This document shows positions 1-8,337 of a DNA stretch of 64,000 nt, piece after piece. The notes under the pieces are model-generated. The model saw nothing but the letters and a program-made list of their open reading frames with translations. It did no database searches and was not told the origin of the DNA. Both the position numbers and the translations under genes were made by a program. Numbering within the stretch: position 1 is the stretch's first letter; each line of letters starts with the position of its first letter. Origin of the DNA: Pseudomonadota bacterium (GTDB lineage Bacteria; Desulfobacterota; Desulfobacteria; Desulfobacterales; JAHIVH01); NCBI GenBank assembly GCA_018816735.1, contig JAHIVH010000088.1, positions 62,001 to 126,000 on the forward strand, given 5' to 3'.

Positions 1-596
1 AAAAACAGATTGGCAAGAACCGCACCATAGAACGTGGTGATCATGGCAACGGCCATTTTGGGACCTATGGTTGACGGATCATCAAGATTGGCAAGCATCT
101 GAACCAGGCCTATCAACGTTCCAACCATGCCGAATGCCGGTGCATAAGCGCCCATGGATGTCAGAATCGAATAACCTGATTTGTGTTCCTTGGCGGTCAC
201 ATCCATTTTTTTCTGCATGATTGCTGCAATATCAGATGTTTTTACACCATCGACCGTCATCTGTAATGCGCTGGCCAGATAAGGATCACTTGTGCTTTTG
301 ATATCCCCTTCGATGGATAACAACCCGCCTTTTCTGGCCTTATTGGATATTTCCACAAGATTTTTGATCAGATCTTCCGCTGGCTCGATCTTGAAGATGA
401 ATACCTTTCCGAATGCCTTGAACATCCCCAGAAAATCGGCAAGCGGAAAGGCTATCAGGCTGGCAGCTATGCACCCCCCGATAACACAAAAAACAGACGG
501 AAGATTCCAGAAAAGCAGAAGGCTGCTCCCCAGAAGAATACTCCCAGCCACAGCCCCAATCCCAAGTATCACACCAATAATCGACGCTAAATCCAT
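1..596 (-). CDS. motA: Flagellar motor stator protein MotA/PomA, C-terminus cut by window edge
   Basis: Ion-channel subunit of the flagellar stator, an inner-membrane protein that with MotB/PomB converts ion flow into torque on FliG. 198 residues are visible; the family is about 250-290, so the last part lies beyond the left edge. Seen: two N-terminal membrane segments (about residues 5-28 and 35-52), a cytoplasmic loop with R88 and E96 in the spacing of the FliG-contacting Arg/Glu pair of E. coli MotA, and the family signature PAFGMVGTLIGL at 153-164. Start is ATG at 596 with an AAAGGGA ribosome site about ten bases upstream. The response regulator gene upstream ends only six bases away, so the two are probably one operon. 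motB would be expected next, outside the window. The PomA (sodium-type) flavour is likely from the sequence style but not proven. Confidence 0.93.
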   Translation of the reverse strand, partial: MDLASIIGVILGIGAVAGSILLGSSLLLFWNLPSVFCVIGGCIAASLIAFPLADFLGMFKAFGKVFIFKIEPAEDLIKNLVEISNKARKGGLLSIEGDIKSTSDPYLASALQMTVDGVKTSDIAAIMQKKMDVTAKEHKSGYSILTSMGAYAPAFGMVGTLIGLVQMLANLDDPSTIGPKMAVAMITTFYGAVLANLF

Positions 597-602
597 AGTA
601 TT

Positions 603-1949
603 CTATCCCTTTATAAATACAGTTTCTTCCAATGGATCGATTTTGCTGTATCTTGCAATCTGATCGAGAGATGCATCCGACAATGAGGCCCCTGACTGAA
701 TGAGCTTTGCCCCCTTTTTTGTGTAAATAGGTGCCGCCAGAACCATCCCCGGTTTCAGATTGAAAATGCCTATTTCTGCTATCTTTTCCATGCTGTCCAC
801 AGGATGGGCGTGTGAATATTGACGCAGACGATTCACAATGGATGAATCAAACGCCAACCCAATATTCTCATCAATTATTTCAAATACTTTTTCCATGGAA
901 ATGTTTTTTCTTCCATGAACAAGATTATCATAGTAACTGGATAATGAAATAATTCTGGCACCAAGCGGAATCTCATCTTTTTTCAATCCCCTTGGCACGC
1001 CTTTTCCATCGGCCCGTTCATGAATACTCTCAATAATTTTTGATATTTCCTGAAACCCACTGAAATTTTCAAGCAACGTTGCGCCTTTCACAGGATGAAA
1101 GGTCAAAAGATCTCTGTCTTTTGCTGAACATTCGTCAGGCGTTTTTAGTAAAATCTCTTCCGGCACTGCCAACTTTCCGATCTCATGAAGACGGGCGGAA
1201 ACTTCGATATTTCTCACCGCTTCTTCGGACAACTGGAATGATCTGGCAATAAACACGGAAATATCAGCCACTCTTCTGGCATGGCCTCTGTGATACTGAC
1301 GTTTCGATTCCACAATTGAAGACAGGAGGTCGATAAATCTGTCAAAATTTTCCTTATAGAGGCCATTCAGGTCTGCGACCGTTTTTTTCAAACTGCCTCT
1401 CTCATCAACCATTAAGGCAATCTGTCGAAGAGAGTTGTTTAACATCTCCTTTTCCCGATCAAGGAGCTTTTGACTGTTCTTCAGCGCCCTGTTCATTTTC
1501 CGGATATATTTTAGCGCTTTTTCATTTTTGATTTCAGACGCCTTAAGATCATCCCGAAGCGTTTTGACAGCCAATTGTCTTTTGATTGCAGTGAGAAAAA
1601 TATCCCTCCTCACCGGCTTGGCAATCGTCTCTATCCTCTCATCTGCCAGCAGGTTTCCGTCTGCTTCACGTTCCCGGCCGGACTGCACAATAAGGAGACA
1701 AATCTCATTTTCCATTGAACGGTCTTTAATGGTTTCAAGAAACCCTTTTCCGTTTCCGCCTGGCATCAGGGCATCGCTGACGATCAAATCAGGGATGTGA
1801 TTGTTTAATGAATCAAGAGCATCATCTGCCGTCAACGCGGTATCCACATCATACCCTGACGCTTCAAGATAGGATAGGTAATCCCTGATTTGCTCAGGAT
1901 CTCTGTCAATACAAAGAATTTTTCTTGTCAGTTTACTGGCTTCTGCCAT
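603..1949 (-). CDS. Response regulator with degenerate HD-GYP domain
   Basis: Two-domain signalling protein of 448 residues. Residues 8-128 form a receiver domain: acidic pocket near D15/D17, likely phosphoacceptor D59 in VSDALMP, conserved lysine K111. Residues 130-190 look like a coiled coil, followed by an HD-GYP-type domain at about 218-345. The metal and catalytic motifs are altered: HDIGK reads HEIGK (255-259), the HHE motif reads SIHE, GYPxG reads GVPRG, and the later aspartate of the DxYDAL motif is serine (LSSYYDNL). c-di-GMP hydrolysis is therefore doubtful; a sensor or scaffold role is possible. The open frame can also begin at GTG 1952, directly before this ATG. The gene is coupled to motA downstream, which points to a job in motility control. 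Confidence 0.85.
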   Translation of the reverse strand: MAEASKLTRKILCIDRDPEQIRDYLSYLEASGYDVDTALTADDALDSLNNHIPDLIVSDALMPGGNGKGFLETIKDRSMENEICLLIVQSGREREADGNLLADERIETIAKPVRRDIFLTAIKRQLAVKTLRDDLKASEIKNEKALKYIRKMNRALKNSQKLLDREKEMLNNSLRQIALMVDERGSLKKTVADLNGLYKENFDRFIDLLSSIVESKRQYHRGHARRVADISVFIARSFQLSEEAVRNIEVSARLHEIGKLAVPEEILLKTPDECSAKDRDLLTFHPVKGATLLENFSGFQEISKIIESIHERADGKGVPRGLKKDEIPLGARIISLSSYYDNLVHGRKNISMEKVFEIIDENIGLAFDSSIVNRLRQYSHAHPVDSMEKIAEIGIFNLKPGMVLAAPIYTKKGAKLIQSGASLSDASLDQIARYSKIDPLEETVFIKG

Positions 1950-2079
1950 CACTTAAAAATACCTCAGTCAGATAAAACCCGGCGGCTAATGATAGTGTTG
2001 ATTGCTTGCTATAAGTGTTCGCTAAAAAAATATGACTGTTTAAGGTAACTTATCGGAACACGATTGACATTTCTTTACT

Positions 2080-2106
2080 TTATCGACCGGAAAGCAAGAC
2101 CATTTC
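2080..2106 (-). promoter_or_regulatory. Candidate sigma-28 (FliA) promoter
   Basis: On the minus strand the sequence reads GAAA, then 15 bases, then GTCGATAA. The flagellar sigma-28 consensus is TAAA-N15-GCCGATAA, so 10 of 12 positions match. It lies about 130 bases upstream of the response regulator/motA pair, the position and orientation expected for a late flagellar promoter. It is a pattern match only. Confidence 0.4.
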
Positions 2107-2151
2107 CCCTGTCAATTATTTCAATTATTTAAAATAAAGGCTCTGCCATAA

Positions 2152-2703
2152 TCAGTCAATATAATTTTTAAGCCACCATGTGTCCCATTCGGTTTCCAAA
2201 ATGCTTTTAACCAGTTTTTTACCCGTCTCTGTCCTGATCCGTTCAATTATCGTGGGAAGCCATTTTTTCGGAGACGAACTTTTGACATCAAGTATGGATT
2301 TGAGTTCGAGGATAAACGAAATCTGATCTGCATCTTTGGCGAGCCTTGCTTCCAGTGTTTCCCCCTGGTTGAATTCCTGAAGCAGTTCCGAGATATCCTT
2401 TCCAAACGGCACATTTTTTGTAGCATCCCTGATAGCGTCTTCTTCTTTTACAGTGACATATTTTTTCTGCACATAATTAAGATCTCCTGTGCGGGCTTCC
2501 GGAAGGTCATGCAACAGACACATGGAAATGAGTTTCAAGGCATCGGCCTCAGGTTCCATCTTGGCCATGACATAGCCGATCAGTGTGATCATAAAAGAGT
2601 GTTCAGCCACTGTTTCTTTTCCGACACCCAGGAAATGATAGCCTGCTCTTGGAATCTCCTTTAATATTTTTGCTTCGAACAGAAGGTTTGCAATGTTTTT
2701 CAT
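2152..2703 (-). CDS. HD-domain phosphohydrolase (YfbR/HDDC2-like 5'-nucleotidase family)
   Basis: Cytosolic metal-dependent phosphohydrolase of 183 residues, matching the usual length of the HD_3/YfbR/HDDC2 group, whose characterised members remove phosphate from deoxynucleoside 5'-monophosphates. The HD metal ligands are visible: H35 in AEHS, the H65-D66 pair in LLHDLPEARTGD, and a distal Asp in KDADQI at about 124-126. No signal peptide or membrane segment. Start ATG at 2703 follows a GAGGT ribosome site four bases upstream. It stands alone between the motility pair downstream and the divergently transcribed LysM gene. Substrate cannot be read from the sequence. Confidence 0.8.
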   Translation of the reverse strand: MKNIANLLFEAKILKEIPRAGYHFLGVGKETVAEHSFMITLIGYVMAKMEPEADALKLISMCLLHDLPEARTGDLNYVQKKYVTVKEEDAIRDATKNVPFGKDISELLQEFNQGETLEARLAKDADQISFILELKSILDVKSSSPKKWLPTIIERIRTETGKKLVKSILETEWDTWWLKNYID

Positions 2704-2837
2704 TCATACCTCTTCAGTTTATTATTCATTTTTTCACGGGTCCCCTGTTTTAAAGGAAGATTTTTTTCAAAAAAATCAAAATTAGGTCACTGGCATATGA
2801 ATTGCAACTTAAAAATGCAATAGACTATTTGAATTCC

Positions 2838-2867
2838 TTGACAAATTCATCAGACAAAGGTTAATAT
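2838..2867 (+). promoter_or_regulatory. Candidate sigma-70 promoter for the LysM gene
   Basis: TTGACA at 2838-2843, an 18-base spacer and TAATAT at 2862-2867. Transcription would start near 2874, after the TTG codon at 2868 but before the ATG at 2922. This supports the ATG as the translation start of the LysM gene. Confidence 0.45.
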
Positions 2868-2921
2868 TTGGATAATTTTTATTCACCGTATCCTACCAAA
2901 AGAAAAAGATTGAGGCTTCTA

Positions 2922-3962
2922 ATGTTACCAAAATTCAAGACAGAACTGATATCATTCATGGTTTTAGCGGTTATTTTCATTTTTTCCGTAGCTTCAGCCT
3001 TATGCACGGAAGAACAAACAGAACCTGTGGAACTGGAAACAGGCTTTTATTATACCGTTCAAAAGGGAGATACGCTCTGGGATCTTTCAGAAAAGTTTTC
3101 CAACACCCCATGGGTCTGGCCGGAATTGTGGAGTGAAAACAAACAGCTCGCAAATCCCCACTGGATATACCCCGGTCAGAGAATTCGCCTGTATCTCAGA
3201 AAAGACCTTGAAAAGGTCAAAATTCCGGTCAAAAAGACCGCGCCTCCCCCCGAACCCGAACCCGAAACTCTACCTGTGAAGGAAATGCCAACATACTTTT
3301 ATCCTAAAATAGACAGTGTTGGATTTATAAAAAAAGAGGCGGTCACACCGTCAGCCACCATTATCAAGGTAAAAGACGATAAGGAAATGATCAGCCAGAA
3401 CGATCTGATCTTTGTCAGACCTTCTGACGGCACCGCGCTTGCCCCAGGGGAAACCTTTTTCATCTACAGAAACTTCAAACCCTTAAAAGAGAAAAAAACC
3501 GTTTATGGCATTCAACACTACATCACGGGTATTGCAGAAATTACAAAAGTTGAATCTGAATATGCACTGGCAAAGGTCACATGTTCTTTCAGGCCCATTC
3601 AGGTTCACGACCTCTTGATTCCCTATAAAAAAAGAACGCCGAATATCACTTTGTCAGAAAGTGTATCGGATCTTGAAGGTGAAATCATTATTTCTGAAGA
3701 ACGGTCCAACTATTTTGGAGACAACACCACAGTCTTTATAAACAAAGGAACAAAAGACGGGGTTGAGGACGGACAGATGTATAATGTTTATTATGAGGAA
3801 CATACCCCAGTAGGTGCAAGAAGCAAACAAACGGCGCTTACCCCTATAACCTATGGAACGATTCTTGTGCTTCATACTGAACTTGAAACAGCAACGGTTC
3901 TGATAACATCCTCTAAACGGGATATGAATCCGGGCGCAAAAATTCATGTGGCCAGGAACTGA
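2922..3962 (+). CDS. Secreted LysM-domain protein
   Basis: Exported protein of 346 residues. Residues 1-28 form a signal peptide or signal anchor (basic N-end, hydrophobic core FMVLAVIFIFSVASAL). A single LysM peptidoglycan-binding domain covers about 43-91 (YTVQKGDTLWDLSEKF through YPGQRIRL), including the WVWPELWSEN insert common in delta-proteobacterial LysM proteins. A proline/glutamate-rich linker (PPPEPEPE) follows, then about 240 residues of beta-rich sequence without a domain I can name. The open frame extends to a TTG at 2868, but ATG 2922 has a GAGG site six bases upstream, a better signal peptide, and lies downstream of the likely promoter. It probably sits at the cell wall in the periplasm. 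It ends convergently with the PilB/GspE gene. Confidence 0.8.
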   Translation: MLPKFKTELISFMVLAVIFIFSVASALCTEEQTEPVELETGFYYTVQKGDTLWDLSEKFSNTPWVWPELWSENKQLANPHWIYPGQRIRLYLRKDLEKVKIPVKKTAPPPEPEPETLPVKEMPTYFYPKIDSVGFIKKEAVTPSATIIKVKDDKEMISQNDLIFVRPSDGTALAPGETFFIYRNFKPLKEKKTVYGIQHYITGIAEITKVESEYALAKVTCSFRPIQVHDLLIPYKKRTPNITLSESVSDLEGEIIISEERSNYFGDNTTVFINKGTKDGVEDGQMYNVYYEEHTPVGARSKQTALTPITYGTILVLHTELETATVLITSSKRDMNPGAKIHVARN

Positions 3963-4017
3963 GCCCCTTGTAAGTCCGGGGTTGTATCTTCTGTGATTTT
4001 ACTTGTTCCTGGGACGG

Positions 4018-5847
4018 TCAGATATCATTCTGATTGTCCCAGGTTACCCTTAACACTTCCTGATACGTGGTTTCGCCTTTCATCATCTTTAAAACAGCAT
4101 TTTCCCGTAATGAGATCAGCCCCTCCTTTTCAGCCTGCCTTTTTAACGCCTCAATGTCTGTTTCAGATGTTGTCAACCCTTTTAGCGCCTCTGTATATGG
4201 CAGAACCTCAAAAACCGCTATTCTTCCGAAAAAACCGGTTCCCCGGCATTTCATGCACCCCCGGCCCTTGGCAAGCGTCACCATTTCCTTTTTTCCCGTA
4301 TCTATGCCAAATTCCTTTAAGGTGGTTGTATCCATTTCAAATGTTTCAGAACAGTGTGTGCAAATCTTTCGGACCAGTCTTTGGGAGGCAATGCCGATCA
4401 AGGATGACTGAATCAGAAAAGGGGGGATGCCCAGATCGAGAAGCCTGATAATGGAGGACACGCTGTCATTGGTGTGAAGTGTCGATAAAACAAGGTGACC
4501 GGTCAACGCTGCCTGAACGGCATTCCGGGCAGTTTCGATATCCCGCATTTCCCCGATCATGATAATATCCGGGTCCTGCCTTAAAATATTTCTTAAAATG
4601 GAGGAAAACGTGATATCGATCGACGGTTGAACCGCGATCTGATTAAACCCTTCATAGATCATCTCGATCGGATCTTCAACGGTTGTAATATTGATATCCG
4701 GTGTGGCGAGCTCCCTTAAGCTCGAGTAAAGTGTTGTTGATTTACCGCTTCCTGTAGGGCCGCAGACAAGAATAATCCCATGGGGTTTCTGGATGATCCG
4801 ACGAAACCTTTCAAGATCGGGTGATGAGAAACCGAGATGGTTCAGATCCTTGAATAATATATCCGGATCAAGGAGCCTCATCACGACTTTTTCACCAAAA
4901 ACAACCGGTATCGTCGATACACGGATATCGACCTCAACACCGGCCCTATCCGTTTTGATTCTCCCGTCCTGGGGGCGTCTTTTTTCAGCCATATCAAGCC
5001 TTGACATGGCTTTTATTCTGCTGACAATCGCATTGTGGACTTTTTTGGGGAGGTCGTAAATCTTGTGAAGAATGCCATCAATCCGCATCCGGATCACGCT
5101 TTTTTCCCGTTTGGGTTCAATATGAATATCACTTGCCCGTTGATCAAATGCATAATTAAAAAGATGATTCACGGCATTGACAATATGCTGATCATCGGAA
5201 GGGAGTTCATCAACCGCTTTTAACCGGACGAGTTGCTCGAGATTCCCCAGATCAACCGACGGAGAAGAAAACTGGTCTTCCGCCTTTAAAATGGATCGTT
5301 TGAAGCCAAAAAACTCATCAATCAGTTTTAAAATTTCGCTTTTGGCGCTGACAACCGTTTCGATCTTCATCTGGCTGGCTCGGGCAATATCATCCAGCGC
5401 CTCCGTATTAAACGGATTTGAGGTTGCCACTGTCAGGCACCGGTCTTTCAGATCCACAGGGAGCATAAGATGCTTCATGGCAAAAGACCGGGGGATCGTT
5501 GTGGTCACCACATGAAAATCCAGAGATAATGGATCGATTTTTTTATAAGGATATCCCCATCCTTCTGAAAGGGTATGGTAAATCTCTTCTTCACTCAGCA
5601 ATTCCTTGCTATCCGGATATTTTTTGATGGCAAGAGATATCATGATATCAATGATCGTAATGGCGGTTTCAATTCTGATTTTACCGGAAGACCGGTATTG
5701 ATCCATTCTTGCCTTTTCCATCTGCGCCCTGACCGCATCCTTGTTTTTCATGATGTAGTCAGCCTGTTCGGTGCTGATCAATCCCTTGCGATGAAGCACC
5801 TTCAATACAGCACCGGCTGAAAAAGGTTTTTCAGATTGTTTTGACAT
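4018..5847 (-). CDS. pilB: Type IV pilus assembly / type II secretion ATPase (PilB/GspE family)
   Basis: Hexameric cytoplasmic ATPase that powers pilin (or pseudopilin) polymerisation. The protein has about 609 residues. An MshEN/T2SSE N-terminal region spans roughly 1-190. The ATPase follows, with Walker A GPTGSGKST at about 363-371, an Asp-box region (TTVEDPIE) and Walker B IIMIGEMRD. Near the C-terminus two CxxC pairs (CTHC and CMKC) form the zinc site typical of this family. An in-frame ATG at 5871 would add eight residues; ATG 5847 gives the more usual MSKQ beginning, with GGGAG upstream of it. The gene follows the minor pilin operon on the same strand with a 240-base gap, and pilC and pilS lie about 35 kb away. 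That favours PilB, but GspE cannot be excluded. Confidence 0.85.
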   Translation of the reverse strand: MSKQSEKPFSAGAVLKVLHRKGLISTEQADYIMKNKDAVRAQMEKARMDQYRSSGKIRIETAITIIDIMISLAIKKYPDSKELLSEEEIYHTLSEGWGYPYKKIDPLSLDFHVVTTTIPRSFAMKHLMLPVDLKDRCLTVATSNPFNTEALDDIARASQMKIETVVSAKSEILKLIDEFFGFKRSILKAEDQFSSPSVDLGNLEQLVRLKAVDELPSDDQHIVNAVNHLFNYAFDQRASDIHIEPKREKSVIRMRIDGILHKIYDLPKKVHNAIVSRIKAMSRLDMAEKRRPQDGRIKTDRAGVEVDIRVSTIPVVFGEKVVMRLLDPDILFKDLNHLGFSSPDLERFRRIIQKPHGIILVCGPTGSGKSTTLYSSLRELATPDINITTVEDPIEMIYEGFNQIAVQPSIDITFSSILRNILRQDPDIIMIGEMRDIETARNAVQAALTGHLVLSTLHTNDSVSSIIRLLDLGIPPFLIQSSLIGIASQRLVRKICTHCSETFEMDTTTLKEFGIDTGKKEMVTLAKGRGCMKCRGTGFFGRIAVFEVLPYTEALKGLTTSETDIEALKRQAEKEGLISLRENAVLKMMKGETTYQEVLRVTWDNQNDI

Positions 5848-6089
5848 GGAAATATGGTGTCTCCCTTTCATGTGATTGGCAGGTTCTGAGATAGTTTTTT
5901 ATAGACCATTCCTACAATGGACGCAATAAAAAGAGACAGGGGGTGGCGGTTTGCCCAGACCTGGAATGATATTAAAAAAAAGGCCTCTCACAGACGGGTA
6001 AATTGCAGGAAATAAAATTTGATGGCATTATCTGAAAGGAACTATTCCTTCGGGAGGGAGATACGTATTTATTTAAAATTTGACGGATA

Positions 6090-6590
6090 TTAATACCTTC
6101 TTTTATATCCGATCTCTATAAAGGCTGAACTGTTTCCCGGCCTGCTGTATCCATATATTGAAAACTCCCTTAAAAGGGTTGACGCTGACAGGTCAAGAGA
6201 GCTTCCCAATGCAATTTTATTAAAAACAACCGCATATCTGGTATTTGGAAGTATCCCTCCTTCGGCAGTATCATCATTATTTGCATTATCATAATCCCAG
6301 GAGGAGAGGCTTAGCATATTCGTTGTATTCTGATTTAACCACTCAGGAGTGAATGCCAGTAAATCCACAGGCAGCGCATCCTCCAGCGCCTGACCGCCTT
6401 CCATGGCGACACCTTCTGCCTTGTACACGTTTTCTTTGTAAAACATATCATTATTTGCAAGCAGTACCTCGATAGTAGATGTATTGGTAGCAGAGAGGCC
6501 AAGGATCGTGAGCGCCGCAAGGACGAGAACCGCAATAATAATGGCAGATCCACTTTCATTTGAAATAAGTGGAATATTTATTTTTTTCAT
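6090..6590 (-). CDS. pilX: Type IV pilus minor component PilX (N-terminal PilX domain)
   Basis: Minor pilin-like protein of 166 residues, inserted in the inner membrane through residues 14-37 (GSAIIIAVLVLAALTILGLSA). The stretch NESGSAIIIAVLVLAAL and the following STIEVLLANND match the PilX N-terminal domain; PilX primes pilus assembly with FimU, PilV, PilW, PilE and PilY1. The open frame begins further upstream, but ATG 6590 has AGGAG seven bases before it and gives a normal PilX N-terminus. It is the last gene of the run fimT-pilW-pilV-pilX. The pilY1 gene that usually follows pilX is not here; the next gene is the assembly ATPase. Confidence 0.8.
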   Translation of the reverse strand: MKKINIPLISNESGSAIIIAVLVLAALTILGLSATNTSTIEVLLANNDMFYKENVYKAEGVAMEGGQALEDALPVDLLAFTPEWLNQNTTNMLSLSSWDYDNANNDDTAEGGILPNTRYAVVFNKIALGSSLDLSASTLLREFSIYGYSRPGNSSAFIEIGYKRRY

Positions 6591-6633
6591 TATGGTTCTC
6601 CTTTTTATCGATATTTTACACATGAACAAACCG

Positions 6634-7020
6634 TCAAATCCCACTCACTCTTATCATGTCAAAGTTGACAGATCTGTTTGTTCCTCTGTCCGGCCAGCTG
6701 ACGGTCAAATGCACCTGCCTGCCGTTATTTACTGGCGGGTCAACAGTGCAGGTCACCGTGTATTTCGTGTCTTCAACAACAACGTTGTCCGTCAACACCG
6801 CATAAGGGGTATTTATGATCTGCTCCATGTGGCTTGAGATCCATGATGCAGCGATCGTCCGTTGCCTGGCAGAGCTTGTACTTCGTAAAGCAGCAGTCTG
6901 CATCAGTGAAACCGCCAATATGCCAACCGCAAAAATAGAAAGAGCGATAATCACTTCAAGAAGGGTAAATCCTTGTTGATGCTTTGCGGAATCTTGCAAT
7001 CGTTCTTCTGCCATCATCAT
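6634..7020 (-). CDS. pilV: Type IV pilus minor pilin PilV
   Basis: Minor pilin of 128 residues. A class III (prepilin peptidase) leader ends at G17, followed by FTLLEVIIALSIFAVGILAVSLMQ: F18 would be the methylated first residue and E22 the conserved Glu-5. This N-terminus and the SARQRTIAASWISSHMEQI helix match PilV (pilus modification protein) rather than the major pilin. Start ATG 7020 has AAGGAG six bases upstream. It lies between pilW and pilX; the short distances and shared strand imply one transcript. Confidence 0.85.
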   Translation of the reverse strand: MMMAEERLQDSAKHQQGFTLLEVIIALSIFAVGILAVSLMQTAALRSTSSARQRTIAASWISSHMEQIINTPYAVLTDNVVVEDTKYTVTCTVDPPVNNGRQVHLTVSWPDRGTNRSVNFDMIRVSGI

Positions 7021-7038
7021 AAGAGACTCCTTAATTTA

Positions 7039-7827
7039 TCAATTCAATCCCTGATTTCTGACCTTGACTGTTGTTGTCATGAGCATTCTTCTGTAATGAT
7101 CATTGGGTGCAGCCAGGATGACATTCCCCTGCCGGTTTAAATATGCCTGAGTGTCTGTATAATCCATATCCATTTTTTCCGCCCGGGCAATCAGAGTAAT
7201 TTCCACGGTCCTTATATTGTTCCTGCCATTGGAATCCAATGGCAGTGGTCCAAGCACCGTTCCTGCGCTGTCAATATACACAAAATCGAGGACATCTATA
7301 TTGTTCGCAACCGGCTGGATAAAGCCGCCGCCTGACAGCCTTCCCAGATCCAGGTCGCCATCTGACTGGGAGTCGTAGAGTGAGTAGGTCACATTTTCTC
7401 CAGGATCACCGGTATCCCCATCATACCATTCCCGTTGCTCATCTGCTTCATCGATCAGGCCGTCACCATCATCATCAACCCCATTTATAAACTCATCAAT
7501 GGTGCCATCCTTGTTGTTGTCGATACTGTCGTTTTCTCCCCCCCTGAAATCCGATGTAAGCTGTATTGTACTGACATCAGCAATCTGTATTCCTGCATTT
7601 GCATTTCTAGAAGGATCCAGTCCTGCCTTTTTAATTTCATCTTCCATGTAATACAGGGCCGCACGCAGATTCTGTTGTATGCCTACAAGTTCCTCATTAA
7701 TTTCACTTGATTTTTTCTGCGCCAGATAGACATCGTAGATGACCTTTGCAGATACTGCTGTCAACACGAGGGCGATCATCAGTTCAATCAGGGTGAATCC
7801 TTTATTTCCTCTTAATTTTTGGATCAT
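7039..7827 (-). CDS. pilW: Type IV pilus minor pilin PilW with two calcium-type loops
   Basis: Minor pilin of 262 residues. Prepilin peptidase cleavage is predicted after G10 (NKG/FTLIELMIALVLTAV), with E15 as the conserved Glu-5. The periplasmic part carries two Asp/Asn-rich calcium-binding-like loops, DNNKDGTIDE at 103-112 and DDDGDGLIDE at 118-127, each in the DxDxDGxID pattern of EF-hand and dockerin-type sites. Such loops are not part of the basic PilW fold, so calcium may stabilise or regulate this priming complex; that is inference. Second gene of the minor pilin operon, 18 bases before pilV. Confidence 0.85.
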   Translation of the reverse strand: MIQKLRGNKGFTLIELMIALVLTAVSAKVIYDVYLAQKKSSEINEELVGIQQNLRAALYYMEDEIKKAGLDPSRNANAGIQIADVSTIQLTSDFRGGENDSIDNNKDGTIDEFINGVDDDGDGLIDEADEQREWYDGDTGDPGENVTYSLYDSQSDGDLDLGRLSGGGFIQPVANNIDVLDFVYIDSAGTVLGPLPLDSNGRNNIRTVEITLIARAEKMDMDYTDTQAYLNRQGNVILAAPNDHYRRMLMTTTVKVRNQGLN

Positions 7828-7860
7828 CTTTCCTGTTTCTCCATTCCGTCACATGGATGA

Positions 7861-8337
7861 TTAATCAGTGATCGTAACACGCCCCACAGAGCTAAGGGTA
7901 ATGACTTTCCGCTTCCCTTCCTGATTCTGAATGGTTAAGGTGGTGCCGAACGGGCTACTGGGAAATCCTCGAGTGCTGTACCACAATTGCGGAACGGTAA
8001 TACCAGCAAATGAAACACCGATTTCATACGTGCCACTGTACACGGTGGGTTCAGTGCCATTCTGGACACCATCGCTTTCCCCGCCACCCCCTACCCCGCT
8101 ATCCACAAAAGACATATATCCGGTGGAATTAAAAGAAATGCACACATTGGCATTTTCCTTGACCGCTTTCAACCTGGATAACTGGAGCATGGAATAGACG
8201 TCCCTTGCTGAGGAACTCAATCGGTGGCTGGCAAGCCATGCGCTTACATTGGGAACGGCAATGGCCGTGAGAATTGCAAAAATCGCAATGACGACCATCA
8301 GTTCCACAAGTGTAAATCCTGCTGCTTTACTATTCAT
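7861..8337 (-). CDS. fimT: GspH/FimT-family minor pseudopilin (FimU-like)
   Basis: Minor pilin of 158 residues and first gene of the pilin operon. Short leader MNSKAAG, then FTLVELMVVIAIFAILTAIAVP: cleavage after G7, F8 becomes residue 1 and E12 is Glu-5. The rest fits the GspH/FimT domain (WLASHRLSSSARDVYSMLQLSRLKAVKEN) with a glycine-rich loop SGVGGGGESDG. Start ATG 8337 has AGGAG nine bases upstream. FimU/FimT acts in the cap complex that primes type IV pili. FimT and FimU are hard to tell apart without alignment. Confidence 0.82.
   Translation of the reverse strand: MNSKAAGFTLVELMVVIAIFAILTAIAVPNVSAWLASHRLSSSARDVYSMLQLSRLKAVKENANVCISFNSTGYMSFVDSGVGGGGESDGVQNGTEPTVYSGTYEIGVSFAGITVPQLWYSTRGFPSSPFGTTLTIQNQEGKRKVITLSSVGRVTITD

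Noticed and set aside
3654-3947. Plus/minus overlapping ORFs antisense to real genes (for example inside the LysM gene, purL, hsdR)
   Set aside because: They fall wholly inside genes with clear families and show no starts or domains of their own.
3958-4000. CCCC-ttgtaagtcc-GGGG stem after the LysM gene as terminator
   Set aside because: The stem is four bases and there is no T-tract close behind; too weak to call.
5940-5990. GGGCAAACC-like sequence on the minus strand before pilB, suggesting a c-di-GMP-I (GEMM) riboswitch
   Set aside because: The required GNRA loop, GGGACGCAAAGCC and GGCCTAA blocks do not follow.
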